This document shows, piece by piece, positions 36,190 to 45,872 of a stretch of DNA of 64,000 nt (position 1 is the first letter of the stretch; every line of letters begins with the position of its first letter). The stretch is from NCBI RefSeq assembly GCF_902832845.1, contig NZ_CADFDB010000016.1:88301-152300 (forward strand). Direction: 5' to 3'. The DNA comes from Burkholderia metallica. GTDB lineage: Bacteria; Pseudomonadota; Gammaproteobacteria; Burkholderiales; Burkholderiaceae. A model generated the notes under the pieces. The model ran no database searches. It was not told the DNA's origin and saw only the letters and a list, made by a program, of their open reading frames with translations. The position numbers and the translations under genes are program-made.

Positions 36190-37515
36190 TCAGCGATTCA
36201 CGAGTTTCGCGGGCGTGAGCCACACGGCGAGCGCGCCGATCACGAGCATCGCCGCGAGCACGTACATCCCGGATGCGGTGCTGTGCGTGACGTCCTTCAG
36301 GTAGCCGATCACGTATGGGCTCGCGAAACCGGCGAGGTTGCCGACCGAGTTGATGATCGCGATCCCGGCCGCGGCCGCGGAGCCGGCGAGGAACGCGGTC
36401 GGCAGCGACCAGAACAGCGGCGCGCAGGTCAGCACGCCGCCTGCCGCGAGCGACAGGAACACGATCGACACCGCCGTATTGTGCGAGTACGACGCGGCGA
36501 CCGCAAACCCGAGCGCGCCCATCAGCGCCGGCACGATCAGGTGCCAGCGGCGTTCGCGGCGCTTGTCCGCGCTGTGGCCGAACAGGTTCATCACGACGAT
36601 CGCGACAAGGAACGGAATCGCGGACAACAAGCCGATCTGCAGCGTATCGGTGATCCCGGTCGATTTGACGAGCGTCGGCATCCAGAACGTGAGGCCGTAC
36701 TGGCCGGTGACGAACGCGAAGTAGATCAGCGACATCCACCACATGCGCGGGTCGGCGAATACGGCCTTCAGCGAATGGCCGTGCTTCTGCTGCTCCTGCG
36801 GCTGCGCGGCGATTTCGTCTTCGAGCAGTTGCTTCTCGCGCTCGTCGAGCCACTTCGCGCTGCGGATGCTGTTGTCGAGATACAGGATCGTCGCGATGCC
36901 GACGAGCACGGCCGGCACGGCTTCGATCATGAACATCCATTGCCAGCCATGGAAGCCCGAGCCGCCGTGAAAGCGCTCCATGATCCAGCCCGACAGCGGG
37001 TTGCCGAAGATGCCCGATACCGGAATCGCGGACATGAACACCGCGATGATCTTCGCGCGGCGATGCGACGGGAACCAGTACGTGAGATACAGGATCACGC
37101 CCGGATAGAAGCCGGCTTCCGCGAGGCCGAGCAGGAAGCGCAGCACGTAGAACTGCGTCGGCGTCTGCACGAACGCGAACAGGCCGGACAGCAGGCCCCA
37201 CGTGATCATGATCCGCGCGATCCAGATGCGCGCGCCGATGCGGTGCATCAGCATGTTGCTTGGCAGTTCGAACAGAAAATAGCCCAGAAAGAAAATGCCG
37301 GCGCCGAGCCCGAACACGGTTTCGCTGAACGCGAGATCCTGCGACATCTGCAGCTTCGCGAAGCCGACGTTCACGCGGTCGAGATACGCGACCACGTAGC
37401 AGAGCATCAGGAACGGCACGATGCGCCAGAACACTTTCTTGTAGGTGCGGTCGAGTTCGGCCGAATGGGCGGGCGCGGCGGGCGAGCGGCCAGCGGCCGC
37501 GTCGAGAGCAGTCAT
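36190..37515 (-). CDS. MFS transporter, probable tetronate permease
   Basis: 441-residue major facilitator with 12 predicted helices and a central loop containing LDEREKQLLEDEIAAQ. The N-terminal FLMLCYVVAYLDRVNVGFAK signature and GLAEAGFYPGVILYLTYWFP after helix 4 place it in the anion:cation symporter (phthalate/glucarate) family. Its position inside the operon indicates uptake of L-threonate and/or D-erythronate. GGAG lies six nt before the start. Confidence 0.88.
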   Translation of the reverse strand: MTALDAAAGRSPAAPAHSAELDRTYKKVFWRIVPFLMLCYVVAYLDRVNVGFAKLQMSQDLAFSETVFGLGAGIFFLGYFLFELPSNMLMHRIGARIWIARIMITWGLLSGLFAFVQTPTQFYVLRFLLGLAEAGFYPGVILYLTYWFPSHRRAKIIAVFMSAIPVSGIFGNPLSGWIMERFHGGSGFHGWQWMFMIEAVPAVLVGIATILYLDNSIRSAKWLDEREKQLLEDEIAAQPQEQQKHGHSLKAVFADPRMWWMSLIYFAFVTGQYGLTFWMPTLVKSTGITDTLQIGLLSAIPFLVAIVVMNLFGHSADKRRERRWHLIVPALMGALGFAVAASYSHNTAVSIVFLSLAAGGVLTCAPLFWSLPTAFLAGSAAAAGIAIINSVGNLAGFASPYVIGYLKDVTHSTASGMYVLAAMLVIGALAVWLTPAKLVNR

Positions 37516-37629
37516 CGTCGTCTCCAGGATGTTGTCTGCCGGCGGCGCGCGCGCCGCCGGATCATGTGTGTGTGCTGACGGAACGGCCCGCGCACACGGC
37601 GGGCAGGAAAATCGTTGCGCGGCGCGTCG

Positions 37630-38268
37630 TTACCAGCGCGCGCCGAAGCTGGCACGCAGTTCGTCGAGCGCCGCGTCGTCGAGCGGTTCGGGTTTCGGGT
37701 GCGTCATCAGCCACAGCCGTGCCGTTTCCTCGAGTTCTTCGAGCGCATACGACGCGTGCGATACCGACGGCCCCCACATCACCGGGCCGAGGCGCTCCAG
37801 CAGCACGCCGCGCACCTGGTCGGCGAGCGCCGCGACTTCGGCCGCGACGGCCGGGTCGCCCGGGCGGCGGTAGCGGATCAGCGGAACGTGGCCGACCTTC
37901 ATCACGTAGTACGGCGTGATCGGCGGCAGCACGTCGGTGTCGCGCCACACGCCCGCGAGCGTCAGCGCGACGAGATGCGTCGAATGCGTATGGACGACGC
38001 CGTTCGCCTCCGCGTTGCGTGCGTAGATGCCGCGATGCAGCGCGAGCGTTTTCGACGGCTTGCCGCCCGACACGGGCTGGCCGTCCGTGCCGACCTTCGC
38101 GATGTCGTTCGGGTCGAGCCGGCCGAGGCACGCGTCGGTCGGCGTGATCAGCCAGCCGTCGGGCAGGCGCGCGCTGATGTTGCCCGCGCTGCCCACCGCA
38201 TGGCCGCGCGCATACAGGCTCGCGCCGACCACGCAGATTTCCTCGCGCAGTTTGGCTTCGCTGCTCAT
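37630..38268 (-). CDS. otnC: 3-oxo-tetronate 4-phosphate decarboxylase
   Basis: 212-residue class II aldolase/adducin-family protein. The core is SAGNISARLPDGWLITPT (27-44) and the zinc motif GVVHTHSTHLVAL with His93 and His95; a third His lies further on. It decarboxylates 3-oxo-tetronate 4-phosphate to dihydroxyacetone phosphate. Its ATG overlaps the otnK stop (ATGA at 38265-38268), so the kinase and decarboxylase are coupled. Family length is normal. Confidence 0.92.
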   Translation of the reverse strand: MSSEAKLREEICVVGASLYARGHAVGSAGNISARLPDGWLITPTDACLGRLDPNDIAKVGTDGQPVSGGKPSKTLALHRGIYARNAEANGVVHTHSTHLVALTLAGVWRDTDVLPPITPYYVMKVGHVPLIRYRRPGDPAVAAEVAALADQVRGVLLERLGPVMWGPSVSHASYALEELEETARLWLMTHPKPEPLDDAALDELRASFGARW

Positions 38269-39584
38269 CGTGCGGCTCCGTCGAGCGCGCGCAGCGCCTT
38301 GTCGAAAAAGTCCGTGGTGCCGAAGTTGCCGGATTTCAGCGCGAGGCCGAGCGGCTGCGCGTCGCTGGCCCCGCTTCCTTCGGGCGTGGCGGTGGCCGGC
38401 ACGCCCGGATCGATCTGCGCGCCGATCTGCAGCGACTTCACGTCGAGCGCCTGCACGACCGCGCCGGACGTCTCGCCGCCGGCGACGACGAACTTGCGCA
38501 CGCCGAGATCGCGCAGGCCGCGCGCGATCGCCGCGAGCGTGGCTTCGACGAGATGGCCGGCCGCGTCGACGCCGAGCGCCTGCTGCACGGCCTTCACTTC
38601 GTCGGGCGTGGCCGTCGCGTAGATCAGCACCGGCTGCGGCAGGTGCGAGCGCGCGAACGCGAGCGCCTGGTCGACGACGGGTTCGCCGCGCGCCGCCGCG
38701 AGCGGATCGATGCGAAAGCTCGGCCGCGTCGTGCGCCATGCGGCGACCTGCGCGTTGGTGGCCTTCGATGCGCTGCCGGCGAGCACGGCCGACAGGCCTT
38801 CGATGCGCGGCAGCGACGCCGCGTCGTCGCGCTCGGGCAATTGCTCCGCGCGGCGGAAATTCGCGGGCAGGCCGAGCGCGATGCCCGAGCCGCCGGTGAC
38901 GAGCGGCAGGCCCGCGCACGCTTCGCCGAGCACGTAGAGATCGCGGTCCGACAACGCATCGGCGATCGCGAAGCGCACGCCTTCCGCGCGCAACTGGTCG
39001 ATCCGCGTGCGCACGGCGGCCGCGCCCAGCGCGATCGTGTCGTAGCGGATCAGGCCGACCGGCGACTTCGTCTGCCGCTGCAGCACGCGCACGAGGTTCG
39101 CGTCCCGCATCGGCGTGAGCGGATGGTTTTCCATCCCCGATTCGTTCAGCAGCACGTCGCCGACGAACAGGTGGCCGCGATAGATCGTGCGGCCGTTCTC
39201 GGGGAAGGCCGGACACGCGATCGTGAAGTCGCCGCCGGCCGCATCGAGCAGCGCATCGGCGACGGGCCCGATGTTGCCCGCGTCGGTCGAATCGAACGTC
39301 GAGCAATACTTGAAGAAGAACTGCCGGCAGCCCTGCGCGCGCAGCCACGCGTACGCGGCGAGCGATTGCGCGACGGCGTCGGCAGCAGGGATCGTGCGCG
39401 ACTTCAGCGCGACGACGATCGCGTCGGCATCGAGCGCCGCGTCGGCCGCGGCGCCGTCGGCGGGCACGCCGATCGTCTGCACGGTGCGCATGCCGCTCTT
39501 GACGAGCATGTTCGCGAGATCGGTCGCGCCGGTGAAATCGTCGGCGATGCAGCCGAGCAGGGGACGGGAAGCGGAAGCGGTCAT
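38265..39584 (-). CDS. otnK: 3-oxo-tetronate kinase
   Basis: 439-residue member of the DUF1537 kinase family. The N-terminal domain has LGCIADDFTGATDLANMLV (substrate-binding Asp residues) and KYCSTFDSTDAGNIGP. The C-terminal nucleotide-binding domain has RKFVVAGGETSGAVVQAL and SGNFGTTDFF. It phosphorylates 3-oxo-tetronate with ATP. It is flanked by ltnD upstream (19 bp) and otnC downstream (4-nt overlap). Confidence 0.93.
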   Translation of the reverse strand: MTASASRPLLGCIADDFTGATDLANMLVKSGMRTVQTIGVPADGAAADAALDADAIVVALKSRTIPAADAVAQSLAAYAWLRAQGCRQFFFKYCSTFDSTDAGNIGPVADALLDAAGGDFTIACPAFPENGRTIYRGHLFVGDVLLNESGMENHPLTPMRDANLVRVLQRQTKSPVGLIRYDTIALGAAAVRTRIDQLRAEGVRFAIADALSDRDLYVLGEACAGLPLVTGGSGIALGLPANFRRAEQLPERDDAASLPRIEGLSAVLAGSASKATNAQVAAWRTTRPSFRIDPLAAARGEPVVDQALAFARSHLPQPVLIYATATPDEVKAVQQALGVDAAGHLVEATLAAIARGLRDLGVRKFVVAGGETSGAVVQALDVKSLQIGAQIDPGVPATATPEGSGASDAQPLGLALKSGNFGTTDFFDKALRALDGAAR

Positions 39585-39603
39585 GGCGGGTACGTCGTTC
39601 GAA

Positions 39604-40494
39604 TCAGCGGGCGGGCGGCAGCGTGATGCCGGGGAAAGTCTTGATCACGGCGGAATCGTCCTCGCCGCCGTGACCGGCGCTCGATGCGCTCATGAACATC
39701 TGGTGCGCGGTGGCCGACAGCGGCAGCGGGAACTTGCTGCGGCGCGCGGTATCGAGCACGAGGCCGAGATCCTTCACGAAGATGTCGACGGCCGACAGCG
39801 GCGTGTAGTCGCCGTTCAGGATGTGCGGCACGCGGTTCTCGAACATCCACGAGTTGCCGGCGCTGTGCGTGATCACGTCGTACAGCGCGTCGGCGTCCAC
39901 GCCTTCGCGCAGGCCGAGCGCCATCGCCTCGGCCGCCGCCGCGATGTGCACGCCGGCCAGCAGCTGGTTGATGATCTTCACTTTCGAGCCGATGCCGTGC
40001 GCGTCGCCGAGGCGATAGACCTTGCCGGCGATCGCCGCGAGCACGTCCTCGCAGCCCGCGTACGCGGCGGTCGGGCCCGACGTCATCATCGTCATCTCGC
40101 CGGCGGCCGCGCGCGCGGCGCCGCCGGACACCGGCGCATCGAGCATCTGCAGGCCGGCGGCCTCGATGCGTGCGCCGAGCGCGACCGCGAATTCGGGCGC
40201 GACGGTCGCGCTCGCGATCACGACGCCGCCCGGCTTCATCGCCGCGACCGCGCCGTGTTCGCCGAACAGCACCGTTTCGGTTTGCGCGGCGTTGACGACG
40301 AGCGTGACGACGACGTCGCACTGCGCGCCGAGTTCGGCCGGGCTCGCGCACGCGATGCCGCCTTCCGCGGCGAACGCCTGCAGCACGGTGTCGCGCACGT
40401 CGCATGCATGGACGCGCAGGCCGGCGCGCAGCAGCGAGCGGGCGACGCCGAGGCCCATCGCGCCGAGGCCGATGACTCCAACATTTCGTGACAT
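39604..40494 (-). CDS. ltnD: L-threonate dehydrogenase
   Basis: 296-residue beta-hydroxyacid dehydrogenase. It has the NAD motif VGVIGLGAMGLGVA (5-18), substrate motif DAPVSGGAARAAAGEMTMM (119-137) and catalytic Lys173 in GSKVKIINQLLAG with Asn177. It oxidises L-threonate to 2-oxo-tetronate. The ATG at 40494 with AAGG upstream is preferred to an in-frame TTG at 40500. It is the first catabolic gene after the regulator, which it follows by 49 bp. Confidence 0.92.
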   Translation of the reverse strand: MSRNVGVIGLGAMGLGVARSLLRAGLRVHACDVRDTVLQAFAAEGGIACASPAELGAQCDVVVTLVVNAAQTETVLFGEHGAVAAMKPGGVVIASATVAPEFAVALGARIEAAGLQMLDAPVSGGAARAAAGEMTMMTSGPTAAYAGCEDVLAAIAGKVYRLGDAHGIGSKVKIINQLLAGVHIAAAAEAMALGLREGVDADALYDVITHSAGNSWMFENRVPHILNGDYTPLSAVDIFVKDLGLVLDTARRSKFPLPLSATAHQMFMSASSAGHGGEDDSAVIKTFPGITLPPAR

Positions 40495-40543
40495 GGTCAA
40501 CCTTGATCGATTCGGGAGTGGGGCGGCGCTGTGGCCGCCGGTT

Positions 40544-41248
40544 TCAGCAGATGCCGGCTTCCGCGAGACGGCGGGCGGCGTTGTACATGTGCGTGCGTGC
40601 CGCGTTGCGCGCGGCCATCGGGTCGCGGGCGCGGATCGCGTCGGCGATCGCTGCGTGCTCGTCGCGCACCTGGCGCGAGAAGTCCTCGCGCGTCGCTTCG
40701 TTGCGCCGCGTGACTTTCACGCCGGCTTCGAGATACTGGTTCAGGAACTGCAGCGTCTTCAGGAAATACGGGTTGCCGGTGACGGCCGCGATCGTGCGGT
40801 GGAACGCGACGTCTTCCGCGACGCCGTCGCGGCCTTCGGCCACCGCATCGTCGATCCTGCGCAGTGCGTCGTCGATGTCGGCCATGTCTTCGTCGGTGTG
40901 ATGCAGCGCCGCTTCGGCCGCGACCTCGGCCTCGATCGCGCGGCGCACCGCGAGCAGATGCGGCAGCGACGTGGCTTCGACGGCTTCCGCGTAGTCGATC
41001 CGCAGCGGCCGGATCGCGCCGTGCTGGTTCACGAACACGCCGCTACCCTGGCGCGGCTCGACCACGCCTTCGTTCTTCAGCCGCGAGATCGCCTCGCGGA
41101 TCACGGTGCGGCTCACGCCGAATTCCTGCGCGAGAACCGCTTCGGTCGGCAGCTTGCCGGTGGCCGAGAAACTGCCGGCTTCGATCTGCTTGAGCAGTTG
41201 CTGTGCGACGTGGTCGCTCATCGCACGGGCGGGAATTTTCTCGAACAT
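40544..41248 (-). CDS. FadR-subfamily GntR regulator of the tetronate operon
   Basis: 234-residue regulator. The winged helix-turn-helix covers about 8-75: KLPTEAVLAQEFGVSRTVIR and EGVVEPRQGSGVFV. The C-terminal FCD effector domain has metal-ligand pattern DVAFHRTIAAVTGN and ARTHMYNAARRL. It is likely a repressor induced by a tetronate or pathway intermediate. A palindromic operator lies 12-38 nt upstream of its own start, so autoregulation and control of the whole operon are expected. Confidence 0.9.
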   Translation of the reverse strand: MFEKIPARAMSDHVAQQLLKQIEAGSFSATGKLPTEAVLAQEFGVSRTVIREAISRLKNEGVVEPRQGSGVFVNQHGAIRPLRIDYAEAVEATSLPHLLAVRRAIEAEVAAEAALHHTDEDMADIDDALRRIDDAVAEGRDGVAEDVAFHRTIAAVTGNPYFLKTLQFLNQYLEAGVKVTRRNEATREDFSRQVRDEHAAIADAIRARDPMAARNAARTHMYNAARRLAEAGIC

Positions 41249-41259
41249 GACACTCAGGT

Positions 41260-41286
41260 TTGTAAGGTGATGTGGTCATCATACAA
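41260..41286. promoter_or_regulatory. palindromic GntR-type operator
   Basis: TTGTAAGGTG (41260-41269), 7-nt spacer, CATCATACAA (41277-41286): 8 of 10 positions are symmetric. A nested TGATG-TGGT-CATCA sits inside it. A TATGAT -10-like element (minus strand, about 41278-41283) overlaps the site, so binding would block the promoter. It lies just upstream of the GntR gene start. Confidence 0.65.
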
Positions 41287-41350
41287 ATTTGGACGTGCGT
41301 CAGCATCCGGGATAACCCTCGGTCAACAGCGGCGAACGTCGGTTAACTTG

Positions 41351-41368
41351 ATTGGAACCGGTTCCAAT
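41351..41368. promoter_or_regulatory. perfect 18-bp palindrome, LacI-type operator
   Basis: ATTGGAACCGGTTCCAAT is perfectly symmetric and contains TGGAACCGGTTCCA, the CG-centred form typical of LacI/GalR-family operators. It lies 103 bp upstream of the GntR gene start and between it and the end of the GlxA-type regulator gene. No LacI-family gene occurs in the window. Confidence 0.6.
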
Positions 41369-41510
41369 TGCCGGTATTGCACGGCGTTGAAGTCGTGGTG
41401 ACCAGGCGGACGTGCTTGACGACGGGACGGGGGAGACGACGCCCGTGGCGTCGCGGGGCGCGCGCCGGCGTGGCCTGCGTTCACATCGGGTGCGGCGGCC
41501 GCGCGAGCCC

Positions 41511-42584
41511 TCAGTCGACGATGTCCTCGGTCGCGCCGGCCGCCGCCGTATCGGCTGCCGCGTCCGTCTCGGCCGCGCCGCCGCGCTCCCGATACGCCGC
41601 CGGCGGCACGCCGAACTGCTTGCGGAATTCGCGCCCGAGGTGCGACGCGTCGGCGAACCCGCAGCTCGATGCGATATCGGCCACCGTGCGGTCCGAGCTC
41701 GTCAGCAGCCACGCGGCCGTGCGCAGCCGCACCTGCTTCGCGAACACCTGCGGGCTCTTGCCCGTTTCCGCCTTGAACAGCCGTTCGAGCTGCCGCGTCG
41801 AAAGATCGAGCTTGCTCGCGAGCTCGTCGAGCGACAGCGCGCGCCCGACATGCTGTTCCATCAGGAGAATCGCGCGCTTGACCTTCGGATGCGTCGCGGG
41901 TTCGAGCCCCGGCGGGTGGGGCTGCGGCGCATTGCCCTTCTGCATCTCGCCGACGAGCAGGATGCGCAGCGCCTTCTGCACGGTCGCGTGATCGAAATGG
42001 CGCAGCAGGATCGCGGCGGCGACGTCGATCGACGCGCGGCCGCCCGAACACGTGATGCGGCGCCGGTCGATCACGAACAGCCGGTCGGCGATCAGCAGGT
42101 CGGGATCGGCGTTCGGAAAGCGCTCGATGAAATCCCAGTAGTGAAACCAGCTCACGCAGGTGCGGTAGCCGTCGAGCACGTTCGCGCGCATCAGCGTGAA
42201 CACGCCGGTGCAGATGCCGACGACCGTCGCGCCGCCGGCCGCCGCGCGGCGGATGAAGTCGAGCGTTTCGGGGCCGGCCTGCGGCCCCGAATGCAGCAAC
42301 CCGCCGACCACCACCACGTAGTCGAACGGCTCGGCCGCGTCGAACGTCTCCCACGGCGTGATCTGGATCCCGCAGCTCGCGCGCACCGGCGCGAGGGTTT
42401 CGCCGATCACGCTCCACGCGCAGCGCACGGGCTTGCTGTAGTCGCCGTCGTCGGCCGACAGCCGGAGCATGTCGACGAAGCCCGAGAAGGCCGTCAGCGT
42501 GAAGTTTGGCAGCAGCACGATGCCGAAGCGGATGCGCCGCGGGGCGGGTTCTGCGAGGGGGGAAGCGGGTACGTCGGTTGTCAT
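41511..42584 (-). CDS. GlxA-family AraC-type regulator (SouR/GbdR-like)
   Basis: 357-residue regulator. The DJ-1/PfpI-like domain (about 20-190) contains VVVVGGLLHSGPQ and GICTGVFTLMRANVLDG. The AraC domain (about 225-325) includes SLDELASKLDLSTRQLERLF and the signature CGFADASHLGREFRKQFGVPP. The C-terminus is an Ala/Asp-rich tail. It is divergent from sdaA-soxBDAG and so probably activates them in response to sarcosine or betaine, like SouR/GbdR of Pseudomonas. The ATG at 42584 is chosen over a GTG at 42602. It is clearly diverged from the regulator at 19 kb. Confidence 0.8.
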   Translation of the reverse strand: MTTDVPASPLAEPAPRRIRFGIVLLPNFTLTAFSGFVDMLRLSADDGDYSKPVRCAWSVIGETLAPVRASCGIQITPWETFDAAEPFDYVVVVGGLLHSGPQAGPETLDFIRRAAAGGATVVGICTGVFTLMRANVLDGYRTCVSWFHYWDFIERFPNADPDLLIADRLFVIDRRRITCSGGRASIDVAAAILLRHFDHATVQKALRILLVGEMQKGNAPQPHPPGLEPATHPKVKRAILLMEQHVGRALSLDELASKLDLSTRQLERLFKAETGKSPQVFAKQVRLRTAAWLLTSSDRTVADIASSCGFADASHLGREFRKQFGVPPAAYRERGGAAETDAAADTAAAGATEDIVD

Positions 42585-42602
42585 CGCGGCCAATCTCTTC
42601 AC

Positions 42603-42912
42603 GCCCGGCGGGCGGTCTCACTCAGTCTGTTGATGCAGGTCATGCGGATACGGCAGCCGGGCACGGCCGGGCGGTGCGGTCAGGGCCCGTTCCCGGCGGG
42701 AACAGGCCCTGAGCCAGCGTCGCCGATCGGGTCGCGCCCGACTTGTGGTTTTCCGTCGCGAACCATCGCCAAAGCGTACTTCCGGGCCGGCCGGCGCGGG
42801 GTTTGGCGGCGGTATCCCACGCCGATGCCGTTTTTGTTCTATCGGCCGATTTTACGCTTTGATGTACTGGCGCCAACGTCATTTCACGTGTGTCTCATCC
42901 AGAGGAAGCCAG
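42603..42912. other. divergent regulatory gap between GlxA-type regulator and sdaA
   Basis: 310 bp without a gene. It must hold the promoters of the regulator and of the sdaA-sox operon, and contains one strong nested inverted repeat (listed separately). I see no riboswitch fold that I can name. Confidence 0.5.
42681..42711. promoter_or_regulatory. nested inverted repeat upstream of sdaA
   Basis: CAGGGCC (42681-42687) pairs with GGCCCTG (42705-42711), and inside it TTCCC (42690-42694) pairs with GGGAA (42698-42702). The whole element is symmetric except for the short linkers and 3-nt centre. It lacks a T-run. It could be a regulator site or an RNA hairpin in a long leader. Confidence 0.5.
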
Positions 42913-44298
<1,386 letters not shown>

Positions 44299-44313
44299 CG
44301 AAGGATCACTAAC

Positions 44314-45558
44314 ATGAGCCGCTACTCGATATTCAGCCTGTTCCGCAACGGCCTCTCGTATCACGAGAACTGGGAAAAGCAGTGGAAGAGCCCGGAACCG
44401 AAGAAGGAATACGACGTCGTGATCGTCGGCGGCGGCGGCCACGGCCTCGCGACCGCCTACTATCTCGCGAAGGAACACGGCATCACGAACGTCGCGATTC
44501 TCGAGAAGGGCTGGATCGGCGGCGGCAACACCGCGCGCAACACGACGATCGTGCGCTCGAACTATCTGTGGGATGAATCGGCCGCGCTGTACGAGAAGGC
44601 GATGAAGCTGTGGGAAGGGCTGTCGCAGGACCTGAACTACAACGTGATGTTCAGCCAGCGCGGCGTGATGAACCTGGCCCACACGCTGCAGGACGTGCGC
44701 GACACCGAGCGCCGCGTGAACGCGAACCGGCTGAACGGCGTCGACGCCGAATTCCTGACGCCCGCGCAGATCAAGGAAATCGAGCCGACCATCAACCTGA
44801 ACAGCCGCTACCCGGTGCTCGGCGCATCGATCCAGCGCCGTGCGGGTGTCGCGCGCCACGACGCGGTGGCGTGGGGCTTCGCGCGCGGTGCCGACCGCGC
44901 CGGCGTCGACATCATCCAGAACTGCCAGGTGACGGGCATTCGCCGCGAAGGCGGCGCGGTGGTCGGCGTCGATACGGTGAAGGGTTTCATCAAGGCGAAG
45001 AAGGTCGCGGTGGTCGCGGCCGGCAACACGACGACGCTCGCCGACATGGCCGGCGTGCGCCTGCCGATCGAAAGCCACCCGCTGCAGGCGCTGGTGTCCG
45101 AGCCGATCAAGCCGGTCGTCAACTCGGTGATCATGTCGAACGCGGTGCACGCGTACATCAGCCAGTCCGACAAGGGCGACCTCGTGATCGGCGCCGGCAT
45201 CGACCAGTACACGGGCTTCGGCCAGCGCGGCAGCTTCCACATCATCGAAAGCACGCTGCAGGCGATCGTCGAGATGTTCCCGGTGTTCTCGCGCGTGCGG
45301 ATGAACCGCCAGTGGGGCGGCATCGTCGACGTGTCGCCGGACGCATGCCCGATCATCACCAAGACCGACGTGAAGGGCCTCTATTTCAACTGCGGCTGGG
45401 GCACCGGCGGCTTCAAGGCGACGCCCGGCTCGGGCTGGGTGTTCGCGCACACGATCGCCCGCGACGAACCGCATCCGCTGAACGCGCCGTTCGCGCTCGA
45501 CCGTTTCTATACGGGCCACCTGATCGACGAGCACGGCGCTGCCGCCGTCGCGCACTGA
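44314..45558 (+). CDS. soxB: sarcosine oxidase subunit beta
   Basis: 414-residue flavoprotein of the DAO family. The FAD dinucleotide motif [17 protein letters not shown] is at about 35-51, followed by [18 protein letters not shown], where the His/Arg-like environment binds covalent FMN in this class. The C-terminal [17 protein letters not shown] is the second FAD signature. It is the catalytic subunit of heterotetrameric sarcosine oxidase, oxidising sarcosine to glycine, H2O2 and a methylene group passed to tetrahydrofolate. Confidence 0.95.
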   Translation: MSRYSIFSLFRNGLSYHENWEKQWKSPEPKKEYDVVIVGGGGHGLATAYYLAKEHGITNVAILEKGWIGGGNTARNTTIVRSNYLWDESAALYEKAMKLWEGLSQDLNYNVMFSQRGVMNLAHTLQDVRDTERRVNANRLNGVDAEFLTPAQIKEIEPTINLNSRYPVLGASIQRRAGVARHDAVAWGFARGADRAGVDIIQNCQVTGIRREGGAVVGVDTVKGFIKAKKVAVVAAGNTTTLADMAGVRLPIESHPLQALVSEPIKPVVNSVIMSNAVHAYISQSDKGDLVIGAGIDQYTGFGQRGSFHIIESTLQAIVEMFPVFSRVRMNRQWGGIVDVSPDACPIITKTDVKGLYFNCGWGTGGFKATPGSGWVFAHTIARDEPHPLNAPFALDRFYTGHLIDEHGAAAVAH

Positions 45559-45572
45559 ACGAGGAGAAAAAC

Positions 45573-45872
45573 ATGTTGCTGATCGAATGTCCGTGGTGCG
45601 GGCCGCGCGCCGAATCCGAGTTCTCGTGCGGCGGTGAAGCCGACATCGTGCGCCCGGTGAACAACGAGAACATGACCGACCGCGAATGGGGCGAGTACGT
45701 GTTCATGCGCGAGAACAAGCGCGGGCTGCACAAGGAGCAATGGCTGCATGCGCAGGGCTGCCGCCGCTGGTTCAAGGCGACGCGCGACACGGTGACCTAC
45801 GATATCAAGGGCTACGAAAAGTTCGGCGGTGAAGCTGCCGCCAACGCACACGAAGAGGGCACGAGCAAATGA
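45573..45872 (+). CDS. soxD: sarcosine oxidase subunit delta
   Basis: 99-residue zinc subunit. Cys6, Cys9 (ECPWCG), His59 and Cys63 (LHAQGCRRW) occupy the positions of the known zinc ligands of heterotetrameric sarcosine oxidase. Family length is normal. GAGGAG precedes the ATG. The stop overlaps the soxA start by 4 nt. Confidence 0.95.
   Translation: MLLIECPWCGPRAESEFSCGGEADIVRPVNNENMTDREWGEYVFMRENKRGLHKEQWLHAQGCRRWFKATRDTVTYDIKGYEKFGGEAAANAHEEGTSK

Noticed and set aside
42713-42912. Glycine riboswitch in front of sdaA-sox
   Set aside because: I looked for the paired aptamer architecture because of the glycine/serine context but could not recognise its conserved core.
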